Under the pieces are notes generated by a model. That model worked only from the letters and a program-made list of their open reading frames with translations. It made no database searches and was not told the DNA's origin. From assembly GCA_964631235.1 (NCBI GenBank), contig CAZVZX010000019.1, forward strand, positions 1-64,000: a stretch of 64,000 nt of DNA, in the 5' to 3' direction. Source of the stretch: JARKPK01 sp964631235 (GTDB lineage: Bacteria > Planctomycetota > Planctomycetia > Pirellulales > Thermoguttaceae). The translations under genes were made by a program, and so were the position numbers. Shown here piece after piece: positions 45,418 to 53,798 of the stretch (position 1 is the stretch's first letter; the number at the start of each line of letters is the position of its first letter).

Positions 45418-45866
45418 GGCTATCTCTCCAATAATAGCGCGCGTTCCACGAACGATACGGCAAGGCGAAACGGCCAAGCTCCGCTGAAGCATTCCATGTG
45501 ATTAAGTAAACGTCCGCGAGCAAAATGGATCGGCCGCCGGCAACGAACAGGCGTTCGGCCCGCGTTCGATTCTCTGGCGATTCTCCGAGGTTTCAGCGAG
45601 CAACAACGGCAACAGGGCGTTGCGGGCAACGTCGGCGGCTGTCTGCCGTCCTCCGCCTGTTGCCGCACTACCATGATTTTAGGGAATAGTTGGTCGAAGC
45701 GAAAGCAAGACGATGCGATTCGCTTCGACGCTTTCTTCTGCTCGTCGTACGCCGAACCGATCGCTTCTCGTTCTAAAAAGAATGGCTTGTTCTTACGCCG
45801 TGCAAGGTATCGCTCGCACCGCCCAAAGCCCGCCGCCGGTGGTTGCCGAAGACGAAGCGAGCGGAT
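45418..45866. other. Gene-free stretch
   Basis: 449 bases between two minus-strand genes. No gene or clear signal seen beyond the ribosome-binding site of the downstream gene. Confidence 0.4.
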
Positions 45867-47885
45867 TCACGGCGAGTTTGCGAAGTTCACTCGACCGTCT
45901 TCCGCCACCTCGCACCGGAAGGTCTTGCCACCGGCCGAGACCTCAAGTTTGCCTTCGCCCCAACGGGACTCGACAAGAGGGGCCCTGTCTGCCGCCTCGG
46001 TGTGATAGAGATATTCGGCGTGGCGGCGCCAATCGTGTTGACGGCCGTTGCGCCAGACGCCCAGTTGCATAGGGTCATCGTGCCAATGGAAGCCGAGCCA
46101 TCGGCCGTCGGCCGTCTTGAACTGAACAATGCCTTCGTCGAGCTTCGAAACGTCGCAGTCTGCCGCCAGCGCTTTGCGGGCGAAGTCCGCCACGCTGCCG
46201 TGCGAGGGACGGTCGCCCACTTCAATCGCCCATCCGCAGAAGGTCGAAGCAGTTCCTTGAGCCGAAAGTACCTGATGATCGGGAAATCGAGCCGAGTCGC
46301 CCCGGCTGATCTCGGCCGTCAGGCGATCGTCTCGCGTAAGCGGCGTCGTTCCCAGTGCGTGAACGGCCACATAGGTCCGATCGCATTCGAGGATCGTTGT
46401 TTTTCCGTGCCTGTGGACGCGAACCGATTGCGGAACGACCCAGCACCATGGCGACTTTCCGTTGCGCACCAGCCATACGGCCAAGTTCTCGAATTGTCCC
46501 ACTCGGTTCGCGCCAGCCACCTTGCCCTTTTGATACATCGGCGAACCGACGAACAGCGGGTCGGGCCCGGGCACGGCTTGAAGGGCCTCGGCCCCCTGCC
46601 GCTCGCTTTCGACGAGGATCTTGAACCCATTCACATCGCCGCCGTCTTCGCTGGTGCCGCTCGACAGGGAACCCATTTGATACGTTCGACCAAAATACAT
46701 CGTCTCGCAGTACTCGGGCGGCGAACGCGTGTCGCCGGTGGTGGTTGCCGAGTACGAGGGTTTGGTGGAAAACAACTCCACAGGGCGACCGAATCGCTTT
46801 TGTGCCACGGCGATTACAGCCGGCGGTGGACGATAGGCACTGGTAATGACGTGAACTTCGTCCGACTCCCACCGGTCCGTCTTCTCGATCGGCGAATCGC
46901 CGAAATGCAACCAAAGCATATTTGCCGCGCTGCCGCCGAACGGCTGGGGATGGTTGTAGTCGCGCTTCGTCGGGCCGCCGAAAGCACCGCGATAGTACTT
47001 GACGGCGCCGGCCAAATAGAACCAATCAAGGCATGCCTTCGCCCAAAGCCGCACTTCGTCGTCCTTGGCGAAATCAAACAGATTGCACAGCGGCGCGATC
47101 GAGTGCCCGTGATAGTTCTCCGAGTCCCATTCGCCGATCCCCACGCGATAAAGGGTGTAGGCATAGCGCCGAATCAGTTGCTTGTACCTCTCGGCGGTGG
47201 CGCGATTTCCGGTTTCTTCCGCGAAGAGATAAACCGAAGTGATTCGCATCAAATGCAGGTTTTCCGTTGTCCGCACATCGACCCAACTGTTGCGTTGATC
47301 GGGCCCCCAGCCTTGGCCCGGCCCGCGAAACGCATAGTGCGGCCGCAGAAGCGGATCTTGGGCCGTCCAGGCTCGGGCGCCGTCGAACATTCGTTTGCGA
47401 TAGTCGGGTTCGAGCCGATCGCCGAAATAGAAATACTTGCGCGTTTGGTGTTTGAGCGTGAAACAGGCGTAGAAGTCGATTCCTTTCGTTTCGCGATGCC
47501 ACTCGTGAGCTTGGGCATCTTCTGTTTGAAGATCAGCCAACGCTCCTTCGCGGCCCGCCAACACCTGCGCCATCAAATAGCCGTAGGTGCGTTTTTCGTT
47601 CTCGAAATAGGTGTTGCCTGCGGGCACTTTGATCTTTGCTTGCGCGGCAATTACGGCCGCGGCCCGTCGCTGAAAGTCCATTTCGTTTTGCGGATCGACG
47701 GGGTTGTTGAATCGGGCGTCGATCGGCTTTGGACGAAAGACAACTATCCCTCGTTCGTCGCGCCCGACCCTTTGTTCCGGCGGATCGCCCGCAAATGCTC
47801 GCGAAAACACGGCAAGCATACACAGCAAAGCGATGCCAATCCGAACGTTCCAAGCCGTTCGAACACAGGGCGGCCGAGGTGCCAA
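45867..47885 (-). CDS. Large exported protein, probable alpha-toroid polysaccharide-active fold
   Basis: 672 residues from TTG 47885. This start gives MAPRPPCVRTAWN followed by IGIALLCMLAVFSRAFAGD, a good signal peptide cut after AFA. The frame stays open for another 171 codons upstream, but that part looks non-coding. The first 300 mature residues are helical with many aromatics (RNSWVDVRTTENLHLMRIT; GIGEWDSENYHGHS; FGGPTKRDYNHPQPFGG); the second half looks beta-rich (FCGWAIEVGDRPSHG; GRWLGFHWHDDPMQLG). This layout is like heparinase-type lyases and related glycan enzymes, but no catalytic signature is recognised. It resembles the 865-residue protein at 18889 in layout. The codons around the start overlap a divergent dispersed repeat. 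Confidence 0.72.
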   Translation of the reverse strand: MAPRPPCVRTAWNVRIGIALLCMLAVFSRAFAGDPPEQRVGRDERGIVVFRPKPIDARFNNPVDPQNEMDFQRRAAAVIAAQAKIKVPAGNTYFENEKRTYGYLMAQVLAGREGALADLQTEDAQAHEWHRETKGIDFYACFTLKHQTRKYFYFGDRLEPDYRKRMFDGARAWTAQDPLLRPHYAFRGPGQGWGPDQRNSWVDVRTTENLHLMRITSVYLFAEETGNRATAERYKQLIRRYAYTLYRVGIGEWDSENYHGHSIAPLCNLFDFAKDDEVRLWAKACLDWFYLAGAVKYYRGAFGGPTKRDYNHPQPFGGSAANMLWLHFGDSPIEKTDRWESDEVHVITSAYRPPPAVIAVAQKRFGRPVELFSTKPSYSATTTGDTRSPPEYCETMYFGRTYQMGSLSSGTSEDGGDVNGFKILVESERQGAEALQAVPGPDPLFVGSPMYQKGKVAGANRVGQFENLAVWLVRNGKSPWCWVVPQSVRVHRHGKTTILECDRTYVAVHALGTTPLTRDDRLTAEISRGDSARFPDHQVLSAQGTASTFCGWAIEVGDRPSHGSVADFARKALAADCDVSKLDEGIVQFKTADGRWLGFHWHDDPMQLGVWRNGRQHDWRRHAEYLYHTEAADRAPLVESRWGEGKLEVSAGGKTFRCEVAEDGRVNFANSP

Positions 47886-47925
47886 CGAAACGGTGCGGCC
47901 GCAACCGGCCCTGAACTTGCTTCCA
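47846..47925 (-). repeat. Dispersed ~90-bp repeat, copy 9 (divergent)
   Basis: A weaker copy spanning the start of the 45867-47885 gene. From the TTC codon to the TGG-AAC pair it has the same codon count and frame as the copy at 45281-45375. Conserved parts are GCGGCCGAGGTGCCAACGA and TGAACTTGCTTCC. Confidence 0.45.
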
Positions 47926-48108
47926 ACTGGTGCTGAATCTGTCGCAGTGAACACAAGAAATCCGGGGTCGGCGACGGGCCAGAGGTGCCATCCGGCTCTG
48001 ACAATGTTGGGATCGGAGTGCGGTGAGACTCGGTCGCTGAGCGGCATGAGCATGGCTTGGGGGGAATCAGAGTGGAGGGATTCAATTGAACAGGGGGGAA
48101 TGGTCGGG

Positions 48109-48131
48109 CCCCGATGGCTTCGGCATCGGGG
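48109..48131. promoter_or_regulatory. UUCG-loop hairpin upstream of ileS
   Basis: CCCCGATG (48109-48116) pairs perfectly with CATCGGGG (48124-48131), and the loop contains CTTCGG, which folds as an extra-stable tetraloop in RNA. No T-run follows on either strand, so it may be a leader structure rather than a terminator. Confidence 0.4.
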
Positions 48132-48156
48132 AATCGCCTTGAAGGAAGTTCTTCTC

Positions 48157-48185
48157 ATTCTCTTTGTGCGCAAACGGTTGGTCAA
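48157..48185 (-). promoter_or_regulatory. Possible promoter for the 45867-47885 gene
   Basis: On the minus strand TTGACC (48185-48180) and GAGAAT (48162-48157) are 17 bases apart. The leader to TTG 47885 would be about 270 bases, which is long. Confidence 0.25.
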
Positions 48186-48207
48186 TCGAACGGTGATGCG
48201 AAACCGA

Positions 48208-48231
48208 TTATGTTTCTTGTTATGTTTCTTG
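48208..48231 (+). repeat. Perfect 12-base tandem repeat
   Basis: TTATGTTTCTTG occurs twice without a gap, in an AT-rich patch about 425 bases before ileS. It may be a regulator binding site or simple slippage. Confidence 0.7.
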
Positions 48232-48655
48232 AGTCGAGGCATCGAGTGTCGAGCCAAAGAGAAAGCGGCCGCGGCTGCGGCCCACAATGAGCGGTGGGGT
48301 GTTCGCCCGGCGTCAGTCGTTTGTCCGACGGCCCCCAGAAGAGGTGAGTGCGATCCCTGTGGCACCGACGCTCGACGGATGCTCAGCGGACAGCCCATTG
48401 CATTAAACCGCTTGCAGGGTGATACTTTCGGGTTTCGGGCAGATAACGGCGGCCGGGCGTCGGGCTACGGGGTGCGACTCTCTGTGGAGAGGCCGCGGCC
48501 AGAGGTAGCCCTTGTTCCGGTTGGGGCCGGTTCGGTGCGGGCCCGCATTGTCACTCTTTGCCGAGCCGCGCCGAACCCGTCGGCGCGTTTACGCCCGAGG
48601 GTACACGGTCGATCGGTGCCGTTGCGATTTGCGCATATCCATAGGCTTTCCGACA

Positions 48656-51600
48656 ATGTTCACGCAAGTAGAAGGCTCTGTTTCGTTCCCTCGCTTGGAA
48701 GAAGAAATCATCCGCCTTTGGCGGCGGCGGAAGATTTACGAAAAGTCGCTGGCGGCGCGGCGCGATGCGCCCCCATTCGTTTTTTACGAGGGACCGCCAA
48801 CGGCCAATGGGTTGCCGCATCCGGGCCATTGCCTTACCCGCGCCATCAAAGACTTGTTCCCTCGCTACCGCACGATGCGCGGTTATCGCTGCGAGAGAAA
48901 AGCGGGGTGGGATACGCATGGCCTGCCGGTTGAAGTCGAGGTTTGCAAAGAACTCGGCATCCACTCGAAGGAGGAGATCGAGGCATACGGCGTCGAACCG
49001 TTTATCGCCCGCTGCGTCGAGAGCGTTTTTCGCTACACGAAGCAATGGGAGCATCTGACGGAGCGACTGGGGTTCTGGATCCATCTCGACGAAGCCTACG
49101 TTACGTTCCATCGCAGCTACGTGGAGAGCGTATGGTGGGCGCTGAAGCAGCTATTCGACCGCGGCCTGCTCTATCAAGGGCACAAGATCGTTTGGTGGTG
49201 GGCCCAAGGTGGTACGGCCCTAAGTAGCGGTGAAGTGGGCCAGGGATATCGCCAAGTAGCCGACCCGAGCGTGTATGTTCGTTTTCCGTTGGTCGGCGAC
49301 GACGGCGGCCCAGCCGAAGCCGACTTGCTCGTTTGGACCACCACGCCCTGGACCTTGCCGAGCAATCAGTTTGCCGCCGTGCATCCCGAGTTGCCTTATG
49401 CGTTCGTTGCTTCGCCTCAGTGGCCTCGGCCGTTGATCGTTGCCGCTGCACTTGTCGAAACCGTCATGGGCAAGTTGCGGTGCGAGGCCTATGAGGTCGA
49501 GAAGACCGTGCCCGGCCGCGAGTTGATCGGCCGACGGTATCTCCCGCCGTTCGATTATTATTACCGGGCGCTCGGCGGCCGCTTGGGCCGATTGCGCACC
49601 GGAGGCAGCGAACCAATCGCATGGCGGGTTGTTGCCGCCGAGTTCGTTACGATCGATAGCGGCACCGGCGTCGTCCATCAAGCGCCGGCATTCGGCGAGG
49701 TGGACTACGACGTGCTCATTGCCGAGCAAGCCCGTTTTGTCGAAGGCGACGGACCGGAGCTGATTTGCGCCGTTGCGCCCGACGGCAAGTTCACCGCCGA
49801 CGCTCCGCCTTGGGCCGGCCGTTGGGTAAAAGACTGCGACCGTGAGATCATTCGAGACCTGAAGGCCCGCGGGCTGTTGCTTCACCAAGAGCAATACCTG
49901 CACGACTACCCGTTTTGCTGGCGGGCCGAGCAAGATCCGCTGATTCAATATCCGCGGAAAAGCTGGTTCATTCGCACCACGAAGTTCCGCGAGGCGATGC
50001 TGCGGAACAACGCGCGGATCCAATGGTTGCCCGAGCATATTCGCGACGGACGATTCGGCAATTTTTTGGAATCGAATGTCGATTGGGCGCTTTCGCGAGA
50101 GCGGTTCTGGGGAACGCCGCTGCCCGTGTGGGTTTGCGAGCAAACCGGCCGAATGGAGGCCATCGGCGGCTACGACGAATTGAAACGCAAGCCGGGCGTT
50201 CGAGGGTTCGAGGTTTGGCAAGAAGCGAAACGTCGGCGTCCCGAGTTGCCCGATGATCTCTGCGTGCACAAACCGTACATCGACGCGGTAACGTATGATT
50301 CACCGTTCGCGCCGGGCGCTCGAATGCGGCGCGTGCCCGATGTCATCGACTGTTGGTTCGACAGCGGGGCAATGCCCTTCGCCCAGTGGGGCTTTCCGCA
50401 CCAACCGGGCTCGACCGATCGTTTCGCCGCACAGTTTCCCGCAGACTTCATCAGCGAAGCGATTGATCAAACCCGCGGCTGGTTCTACAGCCTATTGGCC
50501 ATCAGTACGCTGCTGTTTTCCGATAAGAACGCCGACGAGGGCGATCGGGCGGCCGTTGCGGGTGAGTTGAACGGCGTGGCGGACGGCGATTCGGCCAACG
50601 CTGCGACGACCGCCCTTCGTTCGGCCGCGGCCCTCGCACGCGAGTATCCGCATCCGTTTCGCAACTGCATCGTGCTCGGTTTGATGCTGGGCGAAGACGG
50701 CCAGAAGATGTCGAAGAGCAAGCGGAATTACCGGGAGCCGAACGAGATTTTCGATCGGTACGGGGCCGATGCGCTGCGCTGGTACTTTTTCGCCAATCAG
50801 CCGCCCTGGACTTCGATTCGTTACAGCGAGCAGGCGATCAAAGACTGCATTCCCGAGTTCTTGTTGCGGCTTTGGAACTGCTACAGTTTCTTCGTGATCT
50901 ACGCGAATATCGACGGGTTCGATCCGGCCGCCCGCATCGCCGGCGACGTAGGCCAACTAGGGCCTGACGTGCTCCGTCGCGGCGAAGGGTATCGCCTGCC
51001 GGCCGACCGCGGCGAGCTGGATCGGTGGATTCTGGGAGAATTGCATCGCACGGCCTTGGCTGCCGTCGAGCGGATGGACGCTTACGACAATTTCGGCGCC
51101 TGCGCCCGGTTGAGCGAGTTCGTCGACGCCTTGAGCAACTGGTATGTTCGGAGAAGCCGAAGCCGTTTTTGGGGCAGCACGCTCGATCAAGATAAGCTCG
51201 ACGCCTACTGGACGCTCTACGAGTGCCTTTTGACACTCTGCAAATTGATTGCGCCGTTCACCCCCTTCCTCGCCGAGGCGATGTGGCGCAACTTAGCCGT
51301 CACCGCGTTTGCGGGGCCCAACGCGCTGGATTCAGACGATCAAACGCCGGCCGGTGATTCAGGCCCAGGGCCGGCCGCAGCCGATCTGCCTCGCGGAGTG
51401 TTCGAAAGCGTTCATCTGTGTGACTATCCGACGGGTGACCCGGCCATGATCGACTCGCAACTGGCCGAGCAAATGGCCTTGGTTCGCGAGATTGTTTCAC
51501 TGGGGCGCAGCGCGCGAATGGCGGCGGAACTGAAGGTGCGTCAGCCGCTTTCTCGGGTGGAAATCGTGCTTGCTGATCCGACCGAGCAGCCCTGGCTCGA

Positions 51601-52216
51601 ACGTCACGCAAGCTTGATTTGCGATGAGTTGAACATCGAGCAGGTGGAATTCATTCGCCAAGCCGATCAATACATCGAATACACGATTCTGCCCGATTTG
51701 AAGCGACTGGGCGCTCGGCTGAAAAGCCGTTTGCCCGCCGTAAAGAAGGCGCTGGCCGAAAGCGATGGCGCCCGGCTTTTCGCGGCGCTGCAATCACAGG
51801 GAAAGATCACGCTCGATTTGCCCGACGGGCCGGTGACGCTCGAAGCGGACGACGTGCAGGTTCGGCTCCAGGCCAAGCCGGGCTGGACCGCCGCCCAAGG
51901 AAAATCGTGCGTCGTGGTGCTCAACACCGAACTCACTCCGGAACTGGTGGCCAAGGGGCTTTCGCGCGATTTGGTTCGCGCCATACAAGACTTGCGCAAG
52001 GAGTCGGGCTGCCAGTTCACCGACCGAATCCGCGTTGCTGTCGTTACCGAGTCGGAGGAACTCAAGGCGGCCATCAAGCAGTATGGCGAATACGTCTGCC
52101 GTGAGACGCTCACCGTCGAGTTGAGCGATAAGGCGATCGATGGGGCAACGGCGCGCGACGTTAGAGTGGACGAATATCCTGCCACCGTCTATTTGCAAAT
52201 TGTCGCCCGCGATTGA
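48656..52216 (+). CDS. ileS: Isoleucyl-tRNA synthetase
   Basis: 1186 residues from ATG 48656, chosen because VEGSVSFPRLEEEIIRLW is the conserved start. It charges tRNA-Ile with isoleucine in the cytoplasm. GPPTANGLPHPGH (HPGH at about 55-58) and KMSKS (684-688) are the class I signatures. RKAGWDTHGLPVE and WFYSLL are typical of IleRS. Length and motif style fit the eukaryote-like (type 2) branch. At about residue 180 the usual zinc-type CPxC preceding GTALS is replaced by WWAQGG. The C-terminal anticodon-binding and DUF5915-like region (about 900-1186) is complete. purN follows after 94 bases on the same strand and is probably co-transcribed. Confidence 0.97.
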   Translation: MFTQVEGSVSFPRLEEEIIRLWRRRKIYEKSLAARRDAPPFVFYEGPPTANGLPHPGHCLTRAIKDLFPRYRTMRGYRCERKAGWDTHGLPVEVEVCKELGIHSKEEIEAYGVEPFIARCVESVFRYTKQWEHLTERLGFWIHLDEAYVTFHRSYVESVWWALKQLFDRGLLYQGHKIVWWWAQGGTALSSGEVGQGYRQVADPSVYVRFPLVGDDGGPAEADLLVWTTTPWTLPSNQFAAVHPELPYAFVASPQWPRPLIVAAALVETVMGKLRCEAYEVEKTVPGRELIGRRYLPPFDYYYRALGGRLGRLRTGGSEPIAWRVVAAEFVTIDSGTGVVHQAPAFGEVDYDVLIAEQARFVEGDGPELICAVAPDGKFTADAPPWAGRWVKDCDREIIRDLKARGLLLHQEQYLHDYPFCWRAEQDPLIQYPRKSWFIRTTKFREAMLRNNARIQWLPEHIRDGRFGNFLESNVDWALSRERFWGTPLPVWVCEQTGRMEAIGGYDELKRKPGVRGFEVWQEAKRRRPELPDDLCVHKPYIDAVTYDSPFAPGARMRRVPDVIDCWFDSGAMPFAQWGFPHQPGSTDRFAAQFPADFISEAIDQTRGWFYSLLAISTLLFSDKNADEGDRAAVAGELNGVADGDSANAATTALRSAAALAREYPHPFRNCIVLGLMLGEDGQKMSKSKRNYREPNEIFDRYGADALRWYFFANQPPWTSIRYSEQAIKDCIPEFLLRLWNCYSFFVIYANIDGFDPAARIAGDVGQLGPDVLRRGEGYRLPADRGELDRWILGELHRTALAAVERMDAYDNFGACARLSEFVDALSNWYVRRSRSRFWGSTLDQDKLDAYWTLYECLLTLCKLIAPFTPFLAEAMWRNLAVTAFAGPNALDSDDQTPAGDSGPGPAAADLPRGVFESVHLCDYPTGDPAMIDSQLAEQMALVREIVSLGRSARMAAELKVRQPLSRVEIVLADPTEQPWLERHASLICDELNIEQVEFIRQADQYIEYTILPDLKRLGARLKSRLPAVKKALAESDGARLFAALQSQGKITLDLPDGPVTLEADDVQVRLQAKPGWTAAQGKSCVVVLNTELTPELVAKGLSRDLVRAIQDLRKESGCQFTDRIRVAVVTESEELKAAIKQYGEYVCRETLTVELSDKAIDGATARDVRVDEYPATVYLQIVARD

Positions 52217-52310
52217 GCCAGTCGAAGGGGCGATGCCGCGGCGTCGGACGGTGAACGATCGATGGCTTAGGGCGGACGGAAATCGAAGAATCAACTGAAG
52301 GTCTTATGCG

Positions 52311-53000
52311 ATGACAACCGAAGCGACTGGTTCGCCTGCGCGCAAGTTCCGATTGGCGGTTCTGATCTCGGGCGGCGGAACGACGCTGAAGAACCTGATT
52401 GATCGAATCAATGACGGAATGCTCGATGCGGAGATCGCAGTGGTGATCTCCAGCACGCCGAAGGCCGGTGGGCTAGCGTTCGCCGCTGATGCGGGCATCG
52501 ACCGGCATGTAGTTGACTATTCGAAATACCTCAATGCGGAGGAGTTCAGCCGCGACATTTTCGAGATTTGCCGACAAGCCGCTGTCGATCTGGTCGTGAT
52601 GGGCGGGTTTCTCAAACAGGTGGTCATTCCCGACGATTTTGTCCATCGCGTGGTGAATATCCATCCTGCGCTGATTCCGGCATTTTGCGGCAAGGGGTTC
52701 TACGGTCGGCGCGTTCATGCCGCCGCGATCGAGTACGGAGTTAAAATCAGCGGTTGCACCATCCATTTCGTCGATAACCAATACGATCACGGTCCGGTGA
52801 TCATGCAGCGGGCCGTTCCCGTGCTCGATGACGACACCCCGGAATCATTGGCCGCCCGCGTGTTCGCTGCCGAATGCGAGGCCTATCCCGAGGCGATTGC
52901 CCTGATTGCGGCCGGCCGAGTTGTTGTTCAGGGGCGGTCGGTTCGGGTGCTGCCGCGGTCAGGCGAAGCCGATTCCCAAACGAGCCAAGCAAACCGGTAG
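52311..53000 (+). CDS. purN: Phosphoribosylglycinamide formyltransferase (GART)
   Basis: 229 residues. It transfers a formyl group from 10-formyl-THF to GAR in purine synthesis. The glycine-rich SGGGTTLKNLI (20-30) binds phosphate. The catalytic Asn116 and His118 sit in VVNIHPALIP, and Asp159 in DNQYDHGPV; all three residues of the PurN triad are present. HPALIP replaces the commoner HPSLLP. Length is normal, with a short tail. It follows ileS by 94 bases. rpsR lies 337 bases on but has its own promoter. Confidence 0.93.
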   Translation: MTTEATGSPARKFRLAVLISGGGTTLKNLIDRINDGMLDAEIAVVISSTPKAGGLAFAADAGIDRHVVDYSKYLNAEEFSRDIFEICRQAAVDLVVMGGFLKQVVIPDDFVHRVVNIHPALIPAFCGKGFYGRRVHAAAIEYGVKISGCTIHFVDNQYDHGPVIMQRAVPVLDDDTPESLAARVFAAECEAYPEAIALIAAGRVVVQGRSVRVLPRSGEADSQTSQANR

Positions 53001-53009
53001 CCGACCGGC

Positions 53010-53070
53010 TCGGCCTGCCATCGCCGCGTCGTTGCAACTGCGGCCGTTTTCGCCTTGGTATGGAACCGCT
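53010..53070 (+). repeat. Dispersed ~90-bp repeat, partial copy 10
   Basis: Partial copy aligned to the first 55 or so bases of the others, with CCATCGCCGCGTCGTTGCAA and ATGGAACC as landmarks. Confidence 0.55.
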
Positions 53071-53209
53071 TGGCGGAAATCGGGCTGGTGTTCTCGAGGG
53101 TTTTCGGCTTAAACGAAGAATGCGGTTGTGCTAGAAACATACTTCGTTGCGTCGGTTATGGTGTTCGAAGGGGGAAAAACCGCCGAAAAAACGTCGCGGT
53201 CCCCCCCGG

Positions 53210-53237
53210 TTGCAGCAACGGCCGAGCCGGGTAGAAT
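53210..53237 (+). promoter_or_regulatory. Promoter for rpsR
   Basis: TTGCAG (53210-53215) and TAGAAT (53232-53237) are 16 bases apart, followed by an AT-rich stretch. The leader to the rpsR start is about 95 bases, and AGGA precedes the ATG. Confidence 0.55.
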
Positions 53238-53337
53238 ATAAGGTTTACCGAATAGCCAACGACATGCCACGAGTCGCCCGCGGGATCGCGGCCCGTGGAC
53301 GGGTCGGCCCCTTTCTTTCCAATCTGTTAGGAACGGT

Positions 53338-53613
53338 ATGGCGCGGAAAATTCAGATCAATAAGGTCAGTAAACGTCGCACCAAGAGCAAGGCGCGGGCC
53401 AAGAAGAGGGACCCCTTATTTGTCGATGGTCAGCGGCCTCGACCAATGTACGTCGATTACAAAGACATCGAGCTTCTGAAAAAATTGACCAATCGGCAGG
53501 GGAAGATCATCGGCCGTCGCAAGAGCGGTTGCACTGCGGTCAGTCAGCATGCCGTGGCGCGCGCCATCAAGCGGGCGCGGTTCATGGCCATGCTTCCTTA
53601 CGTCGGAGAATAA
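53338..53613 (+). CDS. rpsR: 30S ribosomal protein S18
   Basis: 91 residues, a normal length. The central VDYKDIELLKKLTNRQGKII and the GCTAVSQHAVARAIKRARFM end are the S18 core that binds the platform of the 30S subunit. The first 30 residues are a basic extension (KVSKRRTKSKARAKKRD). In many bacteria rpsR sits between rpsF/ssb and rplI; here it stands alone after purN, with its own promoter and terminator. Confidence 0.97.
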   Translation: MARKIQINKVSKRRTKSKARAKKRDPLFVDGQRPRPMYVDYKDIELLKKLTNRQGKIIGRRKSGCTAVSQHAVARAIKRARFMAMLPYVGE

Positions 53614-53686
53614 TCCCCGATTTTCGACGCTTGCCCGCAACCAAAGAAACGTTGCCGGGTGTCGGCATTTCCGGATCGAATCGTTG

Positions 53687-53719
53687 CGGCACCGTCGCAA
53701 ATGCGGGCGGTGCCGTTTT
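53687..53719 (+). terminator. Intrinsic terminator after rpsR
   Basis: CGGCACCG (53687-53694) pairs perfectly with CGGTGCCG (53708-53715) across a 13-base loop, directly followed by TTTT. It lies 74 bases after the rpsR stop and before the convergent gene at 53799. Confidence 0.6.
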
Positions 53720-53798
53720 GCTGCGCGAAAGCTTCTCTTCCGCCTGCCGCCTCAAATGTCGGCCAGTGCCGCACTGCCGACGGGCGAACGACGGACGC

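Larger units (their letters stand above)
47886..48655. other. Gene-free divergent region upstream of ileS
   Basis: 770 bases. It contains a UUCG hairpin (48109-48131), a possible minus-strand promoter (48157-48185), a 12-base tandem repeat (48208-48231), a stretch at 48256-48290 resembling the dispersed repeat, and a site near 48293 shared with the region before 14844. No gene is convincing. Confidence 0.55.
53001..53337. other. purN-rpsR intergenic region
   Basis: 337 bases. It holds a partial dispersed repeat (53010-53070) and the rpsR promoter (53210-53237). No gene. Confidence 0.6.

Noticed and set aside
45843..47936. Plus-strand open frame of 697 codons, and another at 47704-48933
   Set aside because: The first is antisense to the exported alpha-toroid protein, which has a signal peptide and sensible composition. 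The second crosses intergenic DNA and the ileS start without any motif.
48256..48290. Further copy of the dispersed repeat
   Set aside because: It matches only about 30 bases (GAAAGCGGCCGCGGCTGCGG) in GC-rich DNA, too short to separate from chance, so it is mentioned but not listed as a copy.
47886..48398. N-terminal extension of the 45867-47885 gene by 171 codons
   Set aside because: The extension has low-complexity, Arg-rich sequence and no start signal, and would bury the signal peptide.
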